A stretch of 64,000 nucleotides of DNA, taken from assembly GCA_003265685.1 (NCBI GenBank), contig KZ836102.1, forward strand, positions 17,411 through 81,410. The letters run 5' to 3'. The stretch is from Piscinibacter caeni (GTDB taxonomy: Bacteria > Pseudomonadota > Gammaproteobacteria > Burkholderiales > Burkholderiaceae_C). A program made the position numbers and the translations under genes. Shown here piece after piece: positions 42,045 to 49,697 of this stretch. A model generated the notes under the pieces. It did not search any database and was not told where the DNA came from. It was given only the letters and a program-made list of their open reading frames with translations. Every line of letters starts with the position of its first letter. The first letter of the stretch is position 1.

Positions 42045-42323
42045 ATGAGCGGCGACATGATGACCTACCTGGTGATGGCCGGGATTCTGCTGATCCTTCT
42101 GATGTGCATCAGCTTCTTTCGAACTTTGATTTCGGGAATCTTCTCGCGAGTGTTGACGCCTTCGATAGCGGAGACGCTGAAGGTGGTGATGAAGTGGATC
42201 TTGTTCCTGATGAAGAGACTGATGCGCTCGCATACGGTCCTGATCAAGAACTTGCTGTCGCCGCACTCAGTGGTGTACCCGACATTGCAGCGCCCAAGCG
42301 CCGGAAAAAAGACGAAGGACTGA
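42045..42323 (+). CDS. small membrane protein, zero-frame part of frameshifted gene
   Basis: A 92-codon frame with an excellent ribosome-binding site (AAGGAG 6 bases before ATG). It has a hydrophobic helix at residues 7-24 (Y-L-V-M-A-G-I-L-L-I-L-L) and probably a second at 45-60 (V-V-M-K-W-I-L-F-L-M). Third codon positions are mostly G or C, whereas the overlapping frame shows AT-rich third positions, so this is the coding frame here. It ends in TGA 9 bases after an A AAA AAG heptamer. The short product may be made alongside a frameshifted one. Function unknown; traD is directly upstream. Confidence 0.65.
   Translation: MSGDMMTYLVMAGILLILLMCISFFRTLISGIFSRVLTPSIAETLKVVMKWILFLMKRLMRSHTVLIKNLLSPHSVVYPTLQRPSAGKKTKD
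42305..42311 (+). other. candidate -1 programmed ribosomal frameshift site
   Basis: The heptamer A AAA AAG is read as GGA AAA AAG in the zero frame, the same as the E. coli dnaX site. A -1 slip leads into GAC GAA GGA CTG and the long frame to 42928. A small GAAGG..CCTTC hairpin and a purine-rich GAGGAGG follow. Confidence 0.6.
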
Positions 42324-42928
42324 GGACCTTCACCGAGGAGGACTTCGAAGAGGGCGTGGAGCGGATCTGCTTCAACATGGTCCGCGCCAACGTCGAGTGC
42401 CTCTTCGACCGCAAGCGCAAGCCCGAGGACTACATCAAGGCCGCGCACTGGGTGTTCGGACGCACGCTCGGCGACTTCACCTTCGAACGGTGCTGCATCG
42501 CGCTGGGCACGCGCAAGGACGTGCTGCGCCTGCGCATCCACTACGAGTTCTGGCGTCGCTGGTACGTCTTCCCGATCGAGTTCCCGTTCGTGATCGATGC
42601 TGTGCCGGACTCGGTCGAGGGCGAGATCTACATGCTGGCCGGCGACGAGGGTTACGCGCTCGCGCGGGCCGCCTGGATGCATCCGGGCATCCGCTCGAGC
42701 CAACTGCTCGAAGTGGCTGCGGCGGCAACGGAGGCCAAGAGCAAGAAGCGCCCGACCGAAGACCGCATGCGCGAAGCGCTGCAGCTGCTCAGCGAGAAGT
42801 ACCTGATGTCCCAGTACAACGACAGCTGGTACCTGACCGGGCGCAACCCGGTGCTGCGCGCCATGGACCTGAGTTCGGCGCCGAACCGGGTGAGTCGCAC
42901 GCACCTGAGCTGGTCGAGGATGTTCTGA
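42311..42928 (+). CDS. -1-frame extension, unknown cytoplasmic domain
   Basis: A 205-residue coding frame with high GC at third positions from its first codons but no good start: the first in-frame ATG (42377) lies well inside it. An ATG at 42011 is open in this frame but has no ribosome-binding site, and its extra residues look like the shadow of the 42045 frame. It is therefore best read as the C-terminal part of a 294-residue frameshifted membrane protein. It contains C-F-N-M-V-R-A-N-V-E-C-L-F-D-R-K and a tryptophan-rich F-W-R-R-W-Y-V-F. Its stop overlaps the next gene. Not recognised. Confidence 0.6.
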   Translation, partial: DEGLRTFTEEDFEEGVERICFNMVRANVECLFDRKRKPEDYIKAAHWVFGRTLGDFTFERCCIALGTRKDVLRLRIHYEFWRRWYVFPIEFPFVIDAVPDSVEGEIYMLAGDEGYALARAAWMHPGIRSSQLLEVAAAATEAKSKKRPTEDRMREALQLLSEKYLMSQYNDSWYLTGRNPVLRAMDLSSAPNRVSRTHLSWSRMF

Positions 42929-43377
42929 TGCTGGCCAGGCTGAGGTACGCAGGCGCACTCGCCGGCGGGGTGGCGGTGCTGTCCTTCGCGACGGCGCTCT
43001 TCCTCAGGCCTGGCCGCCTCCTGCCGCCAGGGGTCCGCCTCGGCAGCGGCGGCTTCATCGCGCTCGTCACCGCGGCCGTCATGGCCGGTATGCTGCGCAA
43101 TGTCGCACTGGGGGGCCGCCCGGCCGTCGGCGAGCTGGCCGGCTGGGCCATCGTGACGCCGCTGCTCATCTACCTGAGCGGCTCGCGGCACCTCGGCGCG
43201 GTTTGCCTGTTCATGGCAGCGTCGATCGGCGTAGACCTGGCGGCGGTTGCCGCCCACCTCGTCGCCGGCGTGGACACCGTCCGGCATAGCGTCTGGTTTG
43301 GGGGGTGGCAGATCGCGGCAACGGCCGTGGCGGCCATGCAGCTGGCAGCCCAGCAGAAGGACGATCCGCGGAGCTGA
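42928..43377 (+). CDS. polytopic membrane protein, unknown
   Basis: A 149-residue protein with about four hydrophobic segments (A-G-G-V-A-V-L-S-F-A, F-I-A-L-V-T-A-A-V-M, G-W-A-I-V-T-P-L-L-I-Y, L-F-M-A-A-S-I-G-V-D-L-A). Its ATG overlaps the upstream stop (TGATG), so it is translated with the frameshifted gene and traD. A link to conjugation (entry exclusion or coupling) is inferred from position only. Confidence 0.65.
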   Translation: MLARLRYAGALAGGVAVLSFATALFLRPGRLLPPGVRLGSGGFIALVTAAVMAGMLRNVALGGRPAVGELAGWAIVTPLLIYLSGSRHLGAVCLFMAASIGVDLAAVAAHLVAGVDTVRHSVWFGGWQIAATAVAAMQLAAQQKDDPRS

Positions 43378-43448
43378 GCCTCGGGCGGTTCTCAGAGCGC
43401 AGAGGCCTGAGCGGGCGACCGCCAGGCCTCTTGCACGTTCGCCCTGGC

Positions 43449-43482
43449 CAAAAAAGACCCCGCGAGGGTTAGTCGCGGGGCG
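43449..43482 (-). terminator. intrinsic terminator
   Basis: The minus-strand stem GCCCCGCG/CGCGGGGTC is followed by TTTTTT. It closes the candidate small RNA and may also limit transcription opposite the membrane-protein gene. Confidence 0.8.
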
Positions 43483-43557
43483 AAGGTAAGGAAACCCCAT
43501 CAAGGGCCCCTCGGGAACGGTCGATCCCATCACGATGCCGGCAACCGCCGACACCGA
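43449..43557 (-). ncRNA. candidate small RNA with own promoter and terminator
   Basis: Between the primase terminator and the traD operon, the minus strand has TTGCTG, 17 bp, TAACAT (43592-43564), then about 109 bases with no convincing ORF, then a strong terminator (43449-43482). The promoter spacer holds a perfect 15-bp palindrome (43573-43587). No known family recognised. Confidence 0.45.
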
Positions 43558-43563
43558 GACTGA

Positions 43564-43592
43564 ATGTTACCAGTATCGGCCCGATACAGCAA
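43564..43592 (-). promoter_or_regulatory. promoter with GTATCGG-C-CCGATAC operator
   Basis: TTGCTG (43592-43587) and TAACAT (43569-43564) are separated by 17 bp on the minus strand. The perfect palindrome GTATCGG-C-CCGATAC at 43573-43587 fills the spacer, as expected for a repressor site. Confidence 0.6.
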
Positions 43593-43610
43593 GGTTTCTG
43601 CTTGTGCGTC

Positions 43611-43648
43611 AGAAAGAAAAAGCCCGCCTCTCCGAAGAGGGGCGGGCT
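43611..43648 (-). terminator. intrinsic terminator
   Basis: The minus-strand stem AGCCCGCCCC/GAGGCGGGCT is followed by TTTTCTTTC. It ends the primase gene. Confidence 0.85.
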
Positions 43649-43670
43649 GTGGAGGTTGGGCGTCGTGCGC

Positions 43671-44939
43671 CTATCGGGGGTTGGCGACCGAAACGGTTGC
43701 CTTGCCCGACTTGAGCGTTGACACCAGGCGCTCGAGCGCCGCGTCGTTGCGCGTCTTGGGTCCACCGAGCGTGAGCTTCACGTGGCGGCCCTTGAGCGTT
43801 CCGAACTGCAGCGAGATCCACTGATCGCAGCCGGGCAGCGAGAGGGTCGCGTCGCGGTACGGTTCGGTGCTCTCCTGCGTCTCGAAGAAATCCAGCTTGC
43901 AGTGAGGCCCTTGCAGGATCAGCTGCTCGTTGATGTCCTTCGCGTCCTTCGGCAGCTCGTACGCATCGACCTTGGAAGCGCCAGCCTTTTGGAGGACCGG
44001 CGTGATCTTCTGGGTCGCGGCCAAGCCAGCTTCGTCGGCATCGAAAGCCGTCAGCACATCGCGCCCCTTGAGCTTTGCGAACCAGTCGTCGCGCCAGTTC
44101 TCGCATCCAGGCAAGCCGATGATGCTTCGCTTCGTTCCCATGGCCAGGCTGGCCAGCAGGTCGAGGCAGCCCTCCGTCAGCATGATCCTGTCCTGGCTCT
44201 CGTTGACCCAGGCCCAGGGGTGGATGCCGCCATAGCGCAAGCTCTTGTGCTCGCCCGGCTCCGTCAGTCGCATGATCCGGAACTCCGCTGCCTTCCCCTC
44301 CTTGGAGACGAACATCAGCGGTCGGAATGCAGCTGCAGGAGCCTTCGCGTCTTCGCGCCACAGGGTGGAAGCGATCAGTGCGTCACGCCCCGCCACGTCG
44401 ACCAGGTACTTCTTGCACAGTTCCGGATCGTGAGGCAGGACCACCAGCAGACCGCGCTTGACGGCCTCCTTGACGATCGCCTCGCCGATGCCGCGGCCCT
44501 TGAAGTACGCCAGGGCGGCGTTCGTAGGGGGTTGCGACACGGCCAGGAGCTTCGCGATCACCTCGTGCAGAGCAGAGTCGTCGCGCTCGAGTGCCGGCCG
44601 TGCTTTGGGCGGTTCGTAGGACTGCATCACCTCCTGGTCGGCGTTGACCAGGCGCAGCGCGGCGTCTTTCAGTGAGAGGCCCCAATGCTTGGCGGCCGCC
44701 TCCACGACGTCACCCTTGCCTGGGCACGCATGGCACTTCCACTTGCCGTCCTTGCAGGACACCTTCACCGAGTGCTTCGACGAAGGGCCGCACTGAGGGC
44801 AGACGGGAAAGCGGATGGTGCCGCTCATTGCCTTCGGGGTCGCCCCGAGGACGGCCTCGAAGAACCACTCCAGCGGAACGCGCTCTCGCACCTCCGAAAA
44901 ATCTACAGAACGGGCCCCGCGGCCCCGGTTCGTTGTCAT
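43671..44939 (-). CDS. DnaG-like primase (CHC2 zinc finger plus Toprim)
   Basis: A 422-residue primase. The CHC2-type zinc finger C-P-Q-C ... C-H-A-C is near residues 46-72 and the Toprim core M-L-T-E-G-C-L-D-L-L and L-T-A-F-D-A-D-E-A-G near 250-310. It lacks the C-terminal helicase-binding domain of chromosomal DnaG, so it is closer to phage and plasmid primases. It makes primers for replication, working with DnaB at 46047. The ATG at 44939 has AAAGGAG 7 bases upstream; a CATCCCC leader element lies at 44971-44989. Confidence 0.85.
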   Translation of the reverse strand: MTTNRGRGARSVDFSEVRERVPLEWFFEAVLGATPKAMSGTIRFPVCPQCGPSSKHSVKVSCKDGKWKCHACPGKGDVVEAAAKHWGLSLKDAALRLVNADQEVMQSYEPPKARPALERDDSALHEVIAKLLAVSQPPTNAALAYFKGRGIGEAIVKEAVKRGLLVVLPHDPELCKKYLVDVAGRDALIASTLWREDAKAPAAAFRPLMFVSKEGKAAEFRIMRLTEPGEHKSLRYGGIHPWAWVNESQDRIMLTEGCLDLLASLAMGTKRSIIGLPGCENWRDDWFAKLKGRDVLTAFDADEAGLAATQKITPVLQKAGASKVDAYELPKDAKDINEQLILQGPHCKLDFFETQESTEPYRDATLSLPGCDQWISLQFGTLKGRHVKLTLGGPKTRNDAALERLVSTLKSGKATVSVANPR

Positions 44940-45099
44940 AACGCATCTCCTTTCAGGGAATCCAATACCTCCGGGGATGCCACACACGGAGTGCGAACGT
45001 GTTTCGCGTGCGCAGCCGTGTCGAGCTCGCGCCGGCGCCGAGCTGGCGATGGCGGAGCTATGGCGTAGGCATTGGCGACCGGATGCGGACGGCAGAGAA

Positions 45100-45130
45100 T
45101 TGACACTGTATTACCAGTACGTGTTATGCT
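45100..45130 (+). promoter_or_regulatory. promoter of the replication operon with near-full operator
   Basis: TTGACA (45100-45105) and TTATGC (45124-45129) are separated by 18 bp. ATTACCAGTACGTGTTAT (45110-45127) is the best palindromic copy of the shared operator, centred on GTAC, overlapping the -10 box. Confidence 0.75.
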
Positions 45131-45159
45131 TGCATTCTACTACACGCCGCATCGTGCGC

Positions 45160-46047
45160 ATGAACTTGCGCCGGCGCAACAAGCAAGGAAACGACCGCGT
45201 CTTAGGAATGACTGCCAACGGTTTCACGATCTCGTCTTCGCTCCCCACCGAGGAGAAGACCGCCCTGATGAGCAACGCGGCGCTCGGCTGCTACGTCAAG
45301 CTCATGTGCTTCGCCTGGCGCGAAGGAAGCATCCCCAACGACATCCCGTCGATCGCGCGCCTGTGCGGCGAGACACCCGCTGCGCTGCAGGCGATCTGGC
45401 ACCAGATCAGGCCGTGCTTCTCCGAGGACGTGTTCCTGCCGGGGCGACTGGTCCACGACGGACTCCAAGAGCAACGTGCCACCAGCAAGGCGAGCCATGC
45501 GGCGCGCTCTGCCGCCGGCGCGATCGGCGCCGAGCGGCGCTGGAGGCAGTCCAAGTCGGCAGTGCAACTGCTGCCCAAGGCTGATGTCGCCGCGCAGCCG
45601 GCGCCAGCGGCGCAGGCCAAGACAGCGAAGACACAGCCGACGGGCGATCTCTTCGGGGAGCCGGAGCAGGCTGTCGTCATCGCGAAGCCCAGCAATGCGA
45701 TTCCGCCATGCCCGCAGGCCGAGATCGTCGCCATCTACCACGAGGTGATGCGCACGAACCCGCGGGTGCTGACCTGGGGCGGCGAGCGCGAAAAGCACCT
45801 GCGCGCGCGATGGCGCGAGATGGCTGCCACCAATCACCCGCAACTCGGCGGCTATGACTCGACCGAGAAGGGTCTGCTGTGGTGGCGCCGCTTCTTCGAG
45901 CACTGCACCAAGTCCGCCTACCTGACCGGTCGGGCTGAGCCGAAGCCGGGGGGCGGTGCGTACGCGACCCCCACCCTGGAATGGATGCTTCGGCCCACCA
46001 AGTTCGCCCTGATTCTCGAGGGCTTCTACCACCGTGAGCGGACCTGA
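45160..46047 (+). CDS. DUF1376-like replication accessory protein
   Basis: A 295-residue protein that resembles DUF1376/DnaT-like phage replication proteins: S-N-A-A-L-G-C-Y-V-K-L-M-C-F-A-W-R-E-G-S-I-P-N-D, then L-C-G-E-T..W, then R-S-A-A-G-A-I-G-A-E-R-R-W. The C-terminal part (R-W-W-R-R-F-F-E-H-C type) is tryptophan-rich. Such proteins help load the helicase. ATG at 45160 lies about 23 bases after the predicted transcription start; ATG at 45208 is the alternative. The stop overlaps dnaB (TGATG). Confidence 0.7.
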   Translation: MNLRRRNKQGNDRVLGMTANGFTISSSLPTEEKTALMSNAALGCYVKLMCFAWREGSIPNDIPSIARLCGETPAALQAIWHQIRPCFSEDVFLPGRLVHDGLQEQRATSKASHAARSAAGAIGAERRWRQSKSAVQLLPKADVAAQPAPAAQAKTAKTQPTGDLFGEPEQAVVIAKPSNAIPPCPQAEIVAIYHEVMRTNPRVLTWGGEREKHLRARWREMAATNHPQLGGYDSTEKGLLWWRRFFEHCTKSAYLTGRAEPKPGGGAYATPTLEWMLRPTKFALILEGFYHRERT

Positions 46048-47444
46048 TGCGCACGATTCAAGCCCCCCACAGCACCGAGAACGAGTGCGCCGTCCTCGGC
46101 GCGCTGCTCGCCACCAGCGGCCGCGCGTATGACCGCATCGGAGACGTCCTGCGCGAAGCGGACTTCCACCACGAGCAGCACCAGCTGATCTACCGCGCCA
46201 TCGAGGCGCTGGCCAAGGCCGGCCGGCCGGCGGACACGATCACCGTCACCGACTGGCTGGAGGGGCAGCGTTCCCTCCAGAAGGCAGGCGGCCGCTCCTA
46301 CATCAGCGAGATCGCGGGCAACGCGCCGCCGGCGAGCAACATCATCCGCTACGCCGAGATCGTCGTCGAGCGCCGGATGGCTCGCCAGTTGATGGGAGTT
46401 GCGCAGGCGCTGGAGGAGATCGCCTACGAAGGCGGCGATGTGCATGCGCGCATGGACCGCGCCCAGTCACTGCTGCTGGAGCTCGGCGAAGCGCGCCAGT
46501 CGTCCGAACCGGCGTCGATCGACCAGGTCCTGGCCGACACCGTGCAATGGGTGCAGGAACGGCACGAGTCCGGCGAGACGGTGACCGGCCTCGGAACCGG
46601 GCTGCTGGACCTCGACGAGAAAACCGCGGGCCTCCAGGCCGGCGACCTGATCGTTCTGGCCGGACGCCCCGCGATGGGCAAGACCGCCCTGGCGCAGACC
46701 ATCGCCGAGCACGTGGCCGTGAACGACGGCGGCGTGCTGGTGTTCAGCCTGGAGATGAGCCTTCGGCAGTCCGGGCTGCGCGCGCTGGCCAGCCAGGGGT
46801 CCGTCGACCTGCGCGAGCTGATGAACCCGGCGAACATCAAGACGGATGAGACCTGGACCAGGCTCTGCGAAGCGATGGAGCGCTTGTCCGGGAAGAACTT
46901 CTACATCGACGACTCCGCCAGCATCTCCTGCGCGCAGATGCTGGCCAAGGCGCGACGCCACAAGCGCAAGCACGGCCTCAGCCTGATCGTGGTCGACTAC
47001 ATCCAGCTGATCGACCAGGGCGCCTCGTCGCGCGGCCGAACGGAAGTGGTCAGCGAGATCAGTCGAGCGCTGAAGCTCATGGCCAAGGCACTGAAGGTGC
47101 CGGTGATCGCACTGTCGCAGCTGAACCGAAGCGTCGAGACGCGCGCGGACAAGCGACCGGTCATGTCCGACCTTCGCGAAAGCGGCAGTATCGAGCAGGA
47201 CGCAGACGTCATCATGATGATGTACCGCGACGACTACTACAACCCGAACTCCAAGTTCCAGGGTGTCGCCGAGGTCATCATCGCGAAGCAGCGCATGGGC
47301 CCGACCGGGCGCATCGGCCTGCTGTTCGAGAAGGCCTTCTCGCGCTTCAAGAACTACCTGGGCGCCCTGCCCGACCCGGACGGCAAGCCCGAGCCCGGCT
47401 TCGGCGGCGCCAGCTATGGGGCGTTCTCGATGGGCGGCAAGTGA
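46047..47444 (+). CDS. dnaB: replicative DNA helicase DnaB
   Basis: A 465-residue hexameric helicase. The N-terminal domain starts S-T-E-N-E-C-A-V-L-G-A-L-L. Walker A G-R-P-A-M-G-K-T is at about 206-213, followed by F-S-L-E-M-S, the I-V-V-D-Y-I-Q-L-I Walker B, and the D-L-R-E-S-G-S-I-E-Q-D-A-D-V motif. It unwinds DNA ahead of the replication fork and recruits primase. No intein. The GTG of the next gene overlaps its stop. Confidence 0.96.
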   Translation: MRTIQAPHSTENECAVLGALLATSGRAYDRIGDVLREADFHHEQHQLIYRAIEALAKAGRPADTITVTDWLEGQRSLQKAGGRSYISEIAGNAPPASNIIRYAEIVVERRMARQLMGVAQALEEIAYEGGDVHARMDRAQSLLLELGEARQSSEPASIDQVLADTVQWVQERHESGETVTGLGTGLLDLDEKTAGLQAGDLIVLAGRPAMGKTALAQTIAEHVAVNDGGVLVFSLEMSLRQSGLRALASQGSVDLRELMNPANIKTDETWTRLCEAMERLSGKNFYIDDSASISCAQMLAKARRHKRKHGLSLIVVDYIQLIDQGASSRGRTEVVSEISRALKLMAKALKVPVIALSQLNRSVETRADKRPVMSDLRESGSIEQDADVIMMMYRDDYYNPNSKFQGVAEVIIAKQRMGPTGRIGLLFEKAFSRFKNYLGALPDPDGKPEPGFGGASYGAFSMGGK

Positions 47445-48220
47445 GCCACGCGGCCGCAGAGGGCAGCGACAAGGCCAGACGCCTCGTCCAGAGCTACCGG
47501 CGCGCCCGGCGCAAGCTGTACCAGCGCCGCCAACTGGGGGACGACGCCGTCGGCGAATACCTGGCCCAGAGCCACGTCGCCCGGCGCCTGACCGGCATCG
47601 AGAGCCGCCGGCCGGCCGGCATCGACCAGGTGGAGATCTCGCAAGCCGAGCGCGACGCCTTCCGGCGCGCGTTGCGGCGGCTCGATGACGCGGCCGCGGA
47701 AGAACTGGGTGGACAATCGACGGCGCGCGTGCAGCGCCTGCAGCGCGCTCTCGACCGCCTTCCCCTCCCCTCGATGCAGGACCTGCTTCGTCGCCTCTAC
47801 GCGCTCGGTGGCCGCCAGGTCATCACCTTCGGCTTCGCCGACGACAGCCATCGGCGCGTCGTACTCACGCCGGGCGGTGCGGAGATCCCAGACGACGGCC
47901 AGCCGCACACGCCGCTGGTCGACCTGGTGCGGCGTGCGTTCACGGACATCCACGGCTGCATCATCGTGATCCGAACAGAGGAAGGCGACACGGTCAACGT
48001 CTACGAGGCACGCGGCGCGGGCTTTCACAGCGAGCCGCGGCGCGAGATCTACGCGGCGGCGGTCATCGGCCACGTCGCGGTCTACTTCGACGCCGAACAG
48101 GCGCGGGAGAGCCTCGAGACGGACCCGCGCACCATGACGCCCCTGCCGCGCGTGCCGGGCACGGTCTACTGCGACTGGCCCGAGCTCGAGTCGACCGAAC
48201 AAGGAAGTGAGAATGCCTGA
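47441..48220 (+). CDS. hypothetical protein in replication operon
   Basis: A 259-residue basic protein, not recognised. The first 120 residues are Arg-rich and helical (Q-S-Y-R-R-A-R-R-K-L-Y-Q-R-R); the rest is beta-rich (Q-V-I-T-F-G-F-A-D-D, R-R-V-V-L-T-P-G-G). GTG start at 47441 overlaps the dnaB stop (GTGA), and its own stop overlaps the next gene. A DNA-contacting accessory role is a guess from charge and position. Confidence 0.65.
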   Translation: MSHAAAEGSDKARRLVQSYRRARRKLYQRRQLGDDAVGEYLAQSHVARRLTGIESRRPAGIDQVEISQAERDAFRRALRRLDDAAAEELGGQSTARVQRLQRALDRLPLPSMQDLLRRLYALGGRQVITFGFADDSHRRVVLTPGGAEIPDDGQPHTPLVDLVRRAFTDIHGCIIVIRTEEGDTVNVYEARGAGFHSEPRREIYAAAVIGHVAVYFDAEQARESLETDPRTMTPLPRVPGTVYCDWPELESTEQGSENA

Positions 48221-48791
48221 CGAGATCTGGCGCCTGGCGGTGGGAGAGCCGTTCGCGCCCGGGGTGACCTACGGCGGGGTCGATCGGTTCGAGTATCGCT
48301 ACACGAACGGCACGCACCTGCTGCAGTTCGTCCTGGGCAAGCTCACAGAGCGTGAGATCCAGGCCTTCCAGCACGGCGCCATTCACGTCGGCCTGTACAC
48401 CCGAGGGGACTCCTTGTTCTTCCTGTTCAAGGTGGCAGGACTCTATGACTGGTCCGACCAGGCCTTCTCGATCAACGCCCTGCCCCCCGACGCCCGCGAG
48501 ATCCCGCAACCGCAGCCGGGTGCCGGCAAGATCCTCCTGACCATGGTGCTGGTCGACTCCGACACGGGCCTGGTGCGCGCGCTGCGCGCCGTCACGTACT
48601 CGACGCACATGAGCGAGCTGTTCGAACGCATGCTCAGGCGCCAGGTCGCCAACGGCCTGACCGCGGAGCAGCACCAGCGCAACGTCGAAGCCACCTACCG
48701 CGAGTTCCCCAACTCCAGGGACCTCGTTCGCAACGCACTCGTCACCGAGCGCGCGGGCATCACGCAGCCGGGCGAAGGCGGGCGGCGGTAG
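48213..48791 (+). CDS. hypothetical protein, last gene of replication operon
   Basis: A 192-residue protein, not recognised. The core alternates hydrophobic strands and turns (L-L-Q-F-V-L-G-K-L-T, A-I-H-V-G-L-Y-T-R-G-D-S-L-F-F-L-F-K) and ends in a helical part (E-L-F-E-R-M-L-R-R-Q-V). The ATG at 48213 has AAGGAAG 6 bases upstream and overlaps the previous stop by 8 bases. Confidence 0.65.
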   Translation: MPDEIWRLAVGEPFAPGVTYGGVDRFEYRYTNGTHLLQFVLGKLTEREIQAFQHGAIHVGLYTRGDSLFFLFKVAGLYDWSDQAFSINALPPDAREIPQPQPGAGKILLTMVLVDSDTGLVRALRAVTYSTHMSELFERMLRRQVANGLTAEQHQRNVEATYREFPNSRDLVRNALVTERAGITQPGEGGRR

Positions 48792-48827
48792 GCCAGACCG
48801 CGGGTGTTGCGCGGCTGCCGCATAACA

Positions 48828-48856
48828 TTTACTGATAAGACGGCGAGGATTAGAAT
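48828..48856 (+). promoter_or_regulatory. promoter of small ORF, probable leaderless start
   Basis: TTTACT and TAGAAT (48851-48856) are separated by 17 bp. The ATG at 48863 is 6 bases after the -10 box, so transcription should begin at or next to it. CATAACAT precedes the -35. Confidence 0.55.
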
Positions 48857-48862
48857 GGACTC

Positions 48863-49096
48863 ATGTCCAGCATCCGATTCCGCCGGCGCGCACTGAGCGC
48901 CTCCACCTCAGGCCCGAACGACGCCGACACCGACGCCCTCATGGAGGTGATGCACGACGTCAGCGTCGTCGTCGACGAGCACGGCGTCATCGAAGACGTT
49001 CGCGTTATGGCATCCGACCCCGTCGCCGCGATGGACGCAGTCAGCCACATGACCGACGAAGCCTTCCAGCAGCTGCCGCGCATCAACGTGCACTAG
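48863..49096 (+). CDS. small acidic hypothetical protein
   Basis: A 77-residue protein, basic at the N-terminus (M-S-S-I-R-F-R-R-R) and acidic after residue 18, with V-S-V-V-V-D-E-H-G-V-I-E-D-V near residue 33. It is not recognised. The promoter places the transcription start at the ATG, so the message is probably leaderless. It stands alone. Confidence 0.55.
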   Translation: MSSIRFRRRALSASTSGPNDADTDALMEVMHDVSVVVDEHGVIEDVRVMASDPVAAMDAVSHMTDEAFQQLPRINVH

Positions 49097-49111
49097 CCCT
49101 AACACGTAGCA

Positions 49112-49129
49112 GTATCGCTGCGATACAAT
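49112..49129 (+). promoter_or_regulatory. GTATCGC-T-GCGATAC operator over -10 box
   Basis: A perfect 15-bp palindrome (49112-49126) overlaps the -10 box TACAAT (49124-49129) of the gene at 49166. It has the same form as the palindrome at 43573. ACACGT lies 10 bases upstream. Confidence 0.55.
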
Positions 49130-49165
49130 GCGCGTATCTGTCCGTGAAGACAAGCAGGTACGCCC

Positions 49166-49489
49166 ATGCTACGAACAATCGCAATCGCCCTTGCGCCGAT
49201 CATCGGCGCAGTCCTCTTTGTCCCGGTCGCGATGGCCACGTCTGACTCGATGGAGGCGGCGCGCCGGATCGCCGAAGAGTCGGCCGGGAAAGGGGTGCTG
49301 GTGTGCGTTGACGGCCAAGTGACACGTCGGCCGGCTCGAAGCAGGGATTCGACCTGGGAGCAGGTCTTCGGCGTGCAAGAGTTCCGGTGCAGTGACTGGA
49401 GGCTGCGGGAAGAGTTCGAGCGTGGACGCCCCAGGTATGCCGCCAGCGACACCTCCACTGCAGAGGCGGCGCCTCGCGGCGGCCTGTAG
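49166..49489 (+). CDS. exported hypothetical protein
   Basis: A 107-residue protein with a signal peptide (L-R-T-I-A-I-A-L-A-P-I-I-G-A-V-L-F, cleavage near A-M-A residue 24). The mature part has two cysteines (V-L-V-C-V-D-G and F-R-C-S-D-W), which could pair, and an acidic-basic C-terminus. It is not recognised. Its promoter carries the 15-bp palindromic operator. A GTCGGG..CCCGAC stem follows at 49593-49613 but has no U tract. Confidence 0.6.
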   Translation: MLRTIAIALAPIIGAVLFVPVAMATSDSMEAARRIAEESAGKGVLVCVDGQVTRRPARSRDSTWEQVFGVQEFRCSDWRLREEFERGRPRYAASDTSTAEAAPRGGL

Positions 49490-49626
49490 ATCCCGCAAAC
49501 GAACGATTACGCGAACCTGATAGGCATTTCCGGGGGACAAGCTCGCCCACCGACGGGGAACATTCAAGCGATCAACGAGTCGCTCGATCCGGTCGGGAGG
49601 GACGCCCCCGACTCAGAGTGAAAAGC

Positions 49627-49664
49627 GACAAAGGCCACCGGTTGCGACCGAGTGGCCTTTGTCC
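49627..49664. terminator. bidirectional intrinsic terminator
   Basis: The perfect stem GACAAAGGCCAC/GTGGCCTTTGTC is followed by CTTTC on the plus strand and, on the minus, by GCTTTTCAC. It separates the genes ending at 49489 and 49698. Confidence 0.85.
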
Positions 49665-49697
49665 TTTCTGGGCCCTGCGCGGCAGGGCGGCCAGGCG

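Noticed and set aside
42011-42323. An ATG at 42011 that opens the long frame reading into 42928.
   Set aside because: No ribosome-binding site, and the extra residues are mostly G- and C-initial codons typical of a shifted shadow; the overlapping frame from 42045 has the coding composition and the ribosome-binding site.
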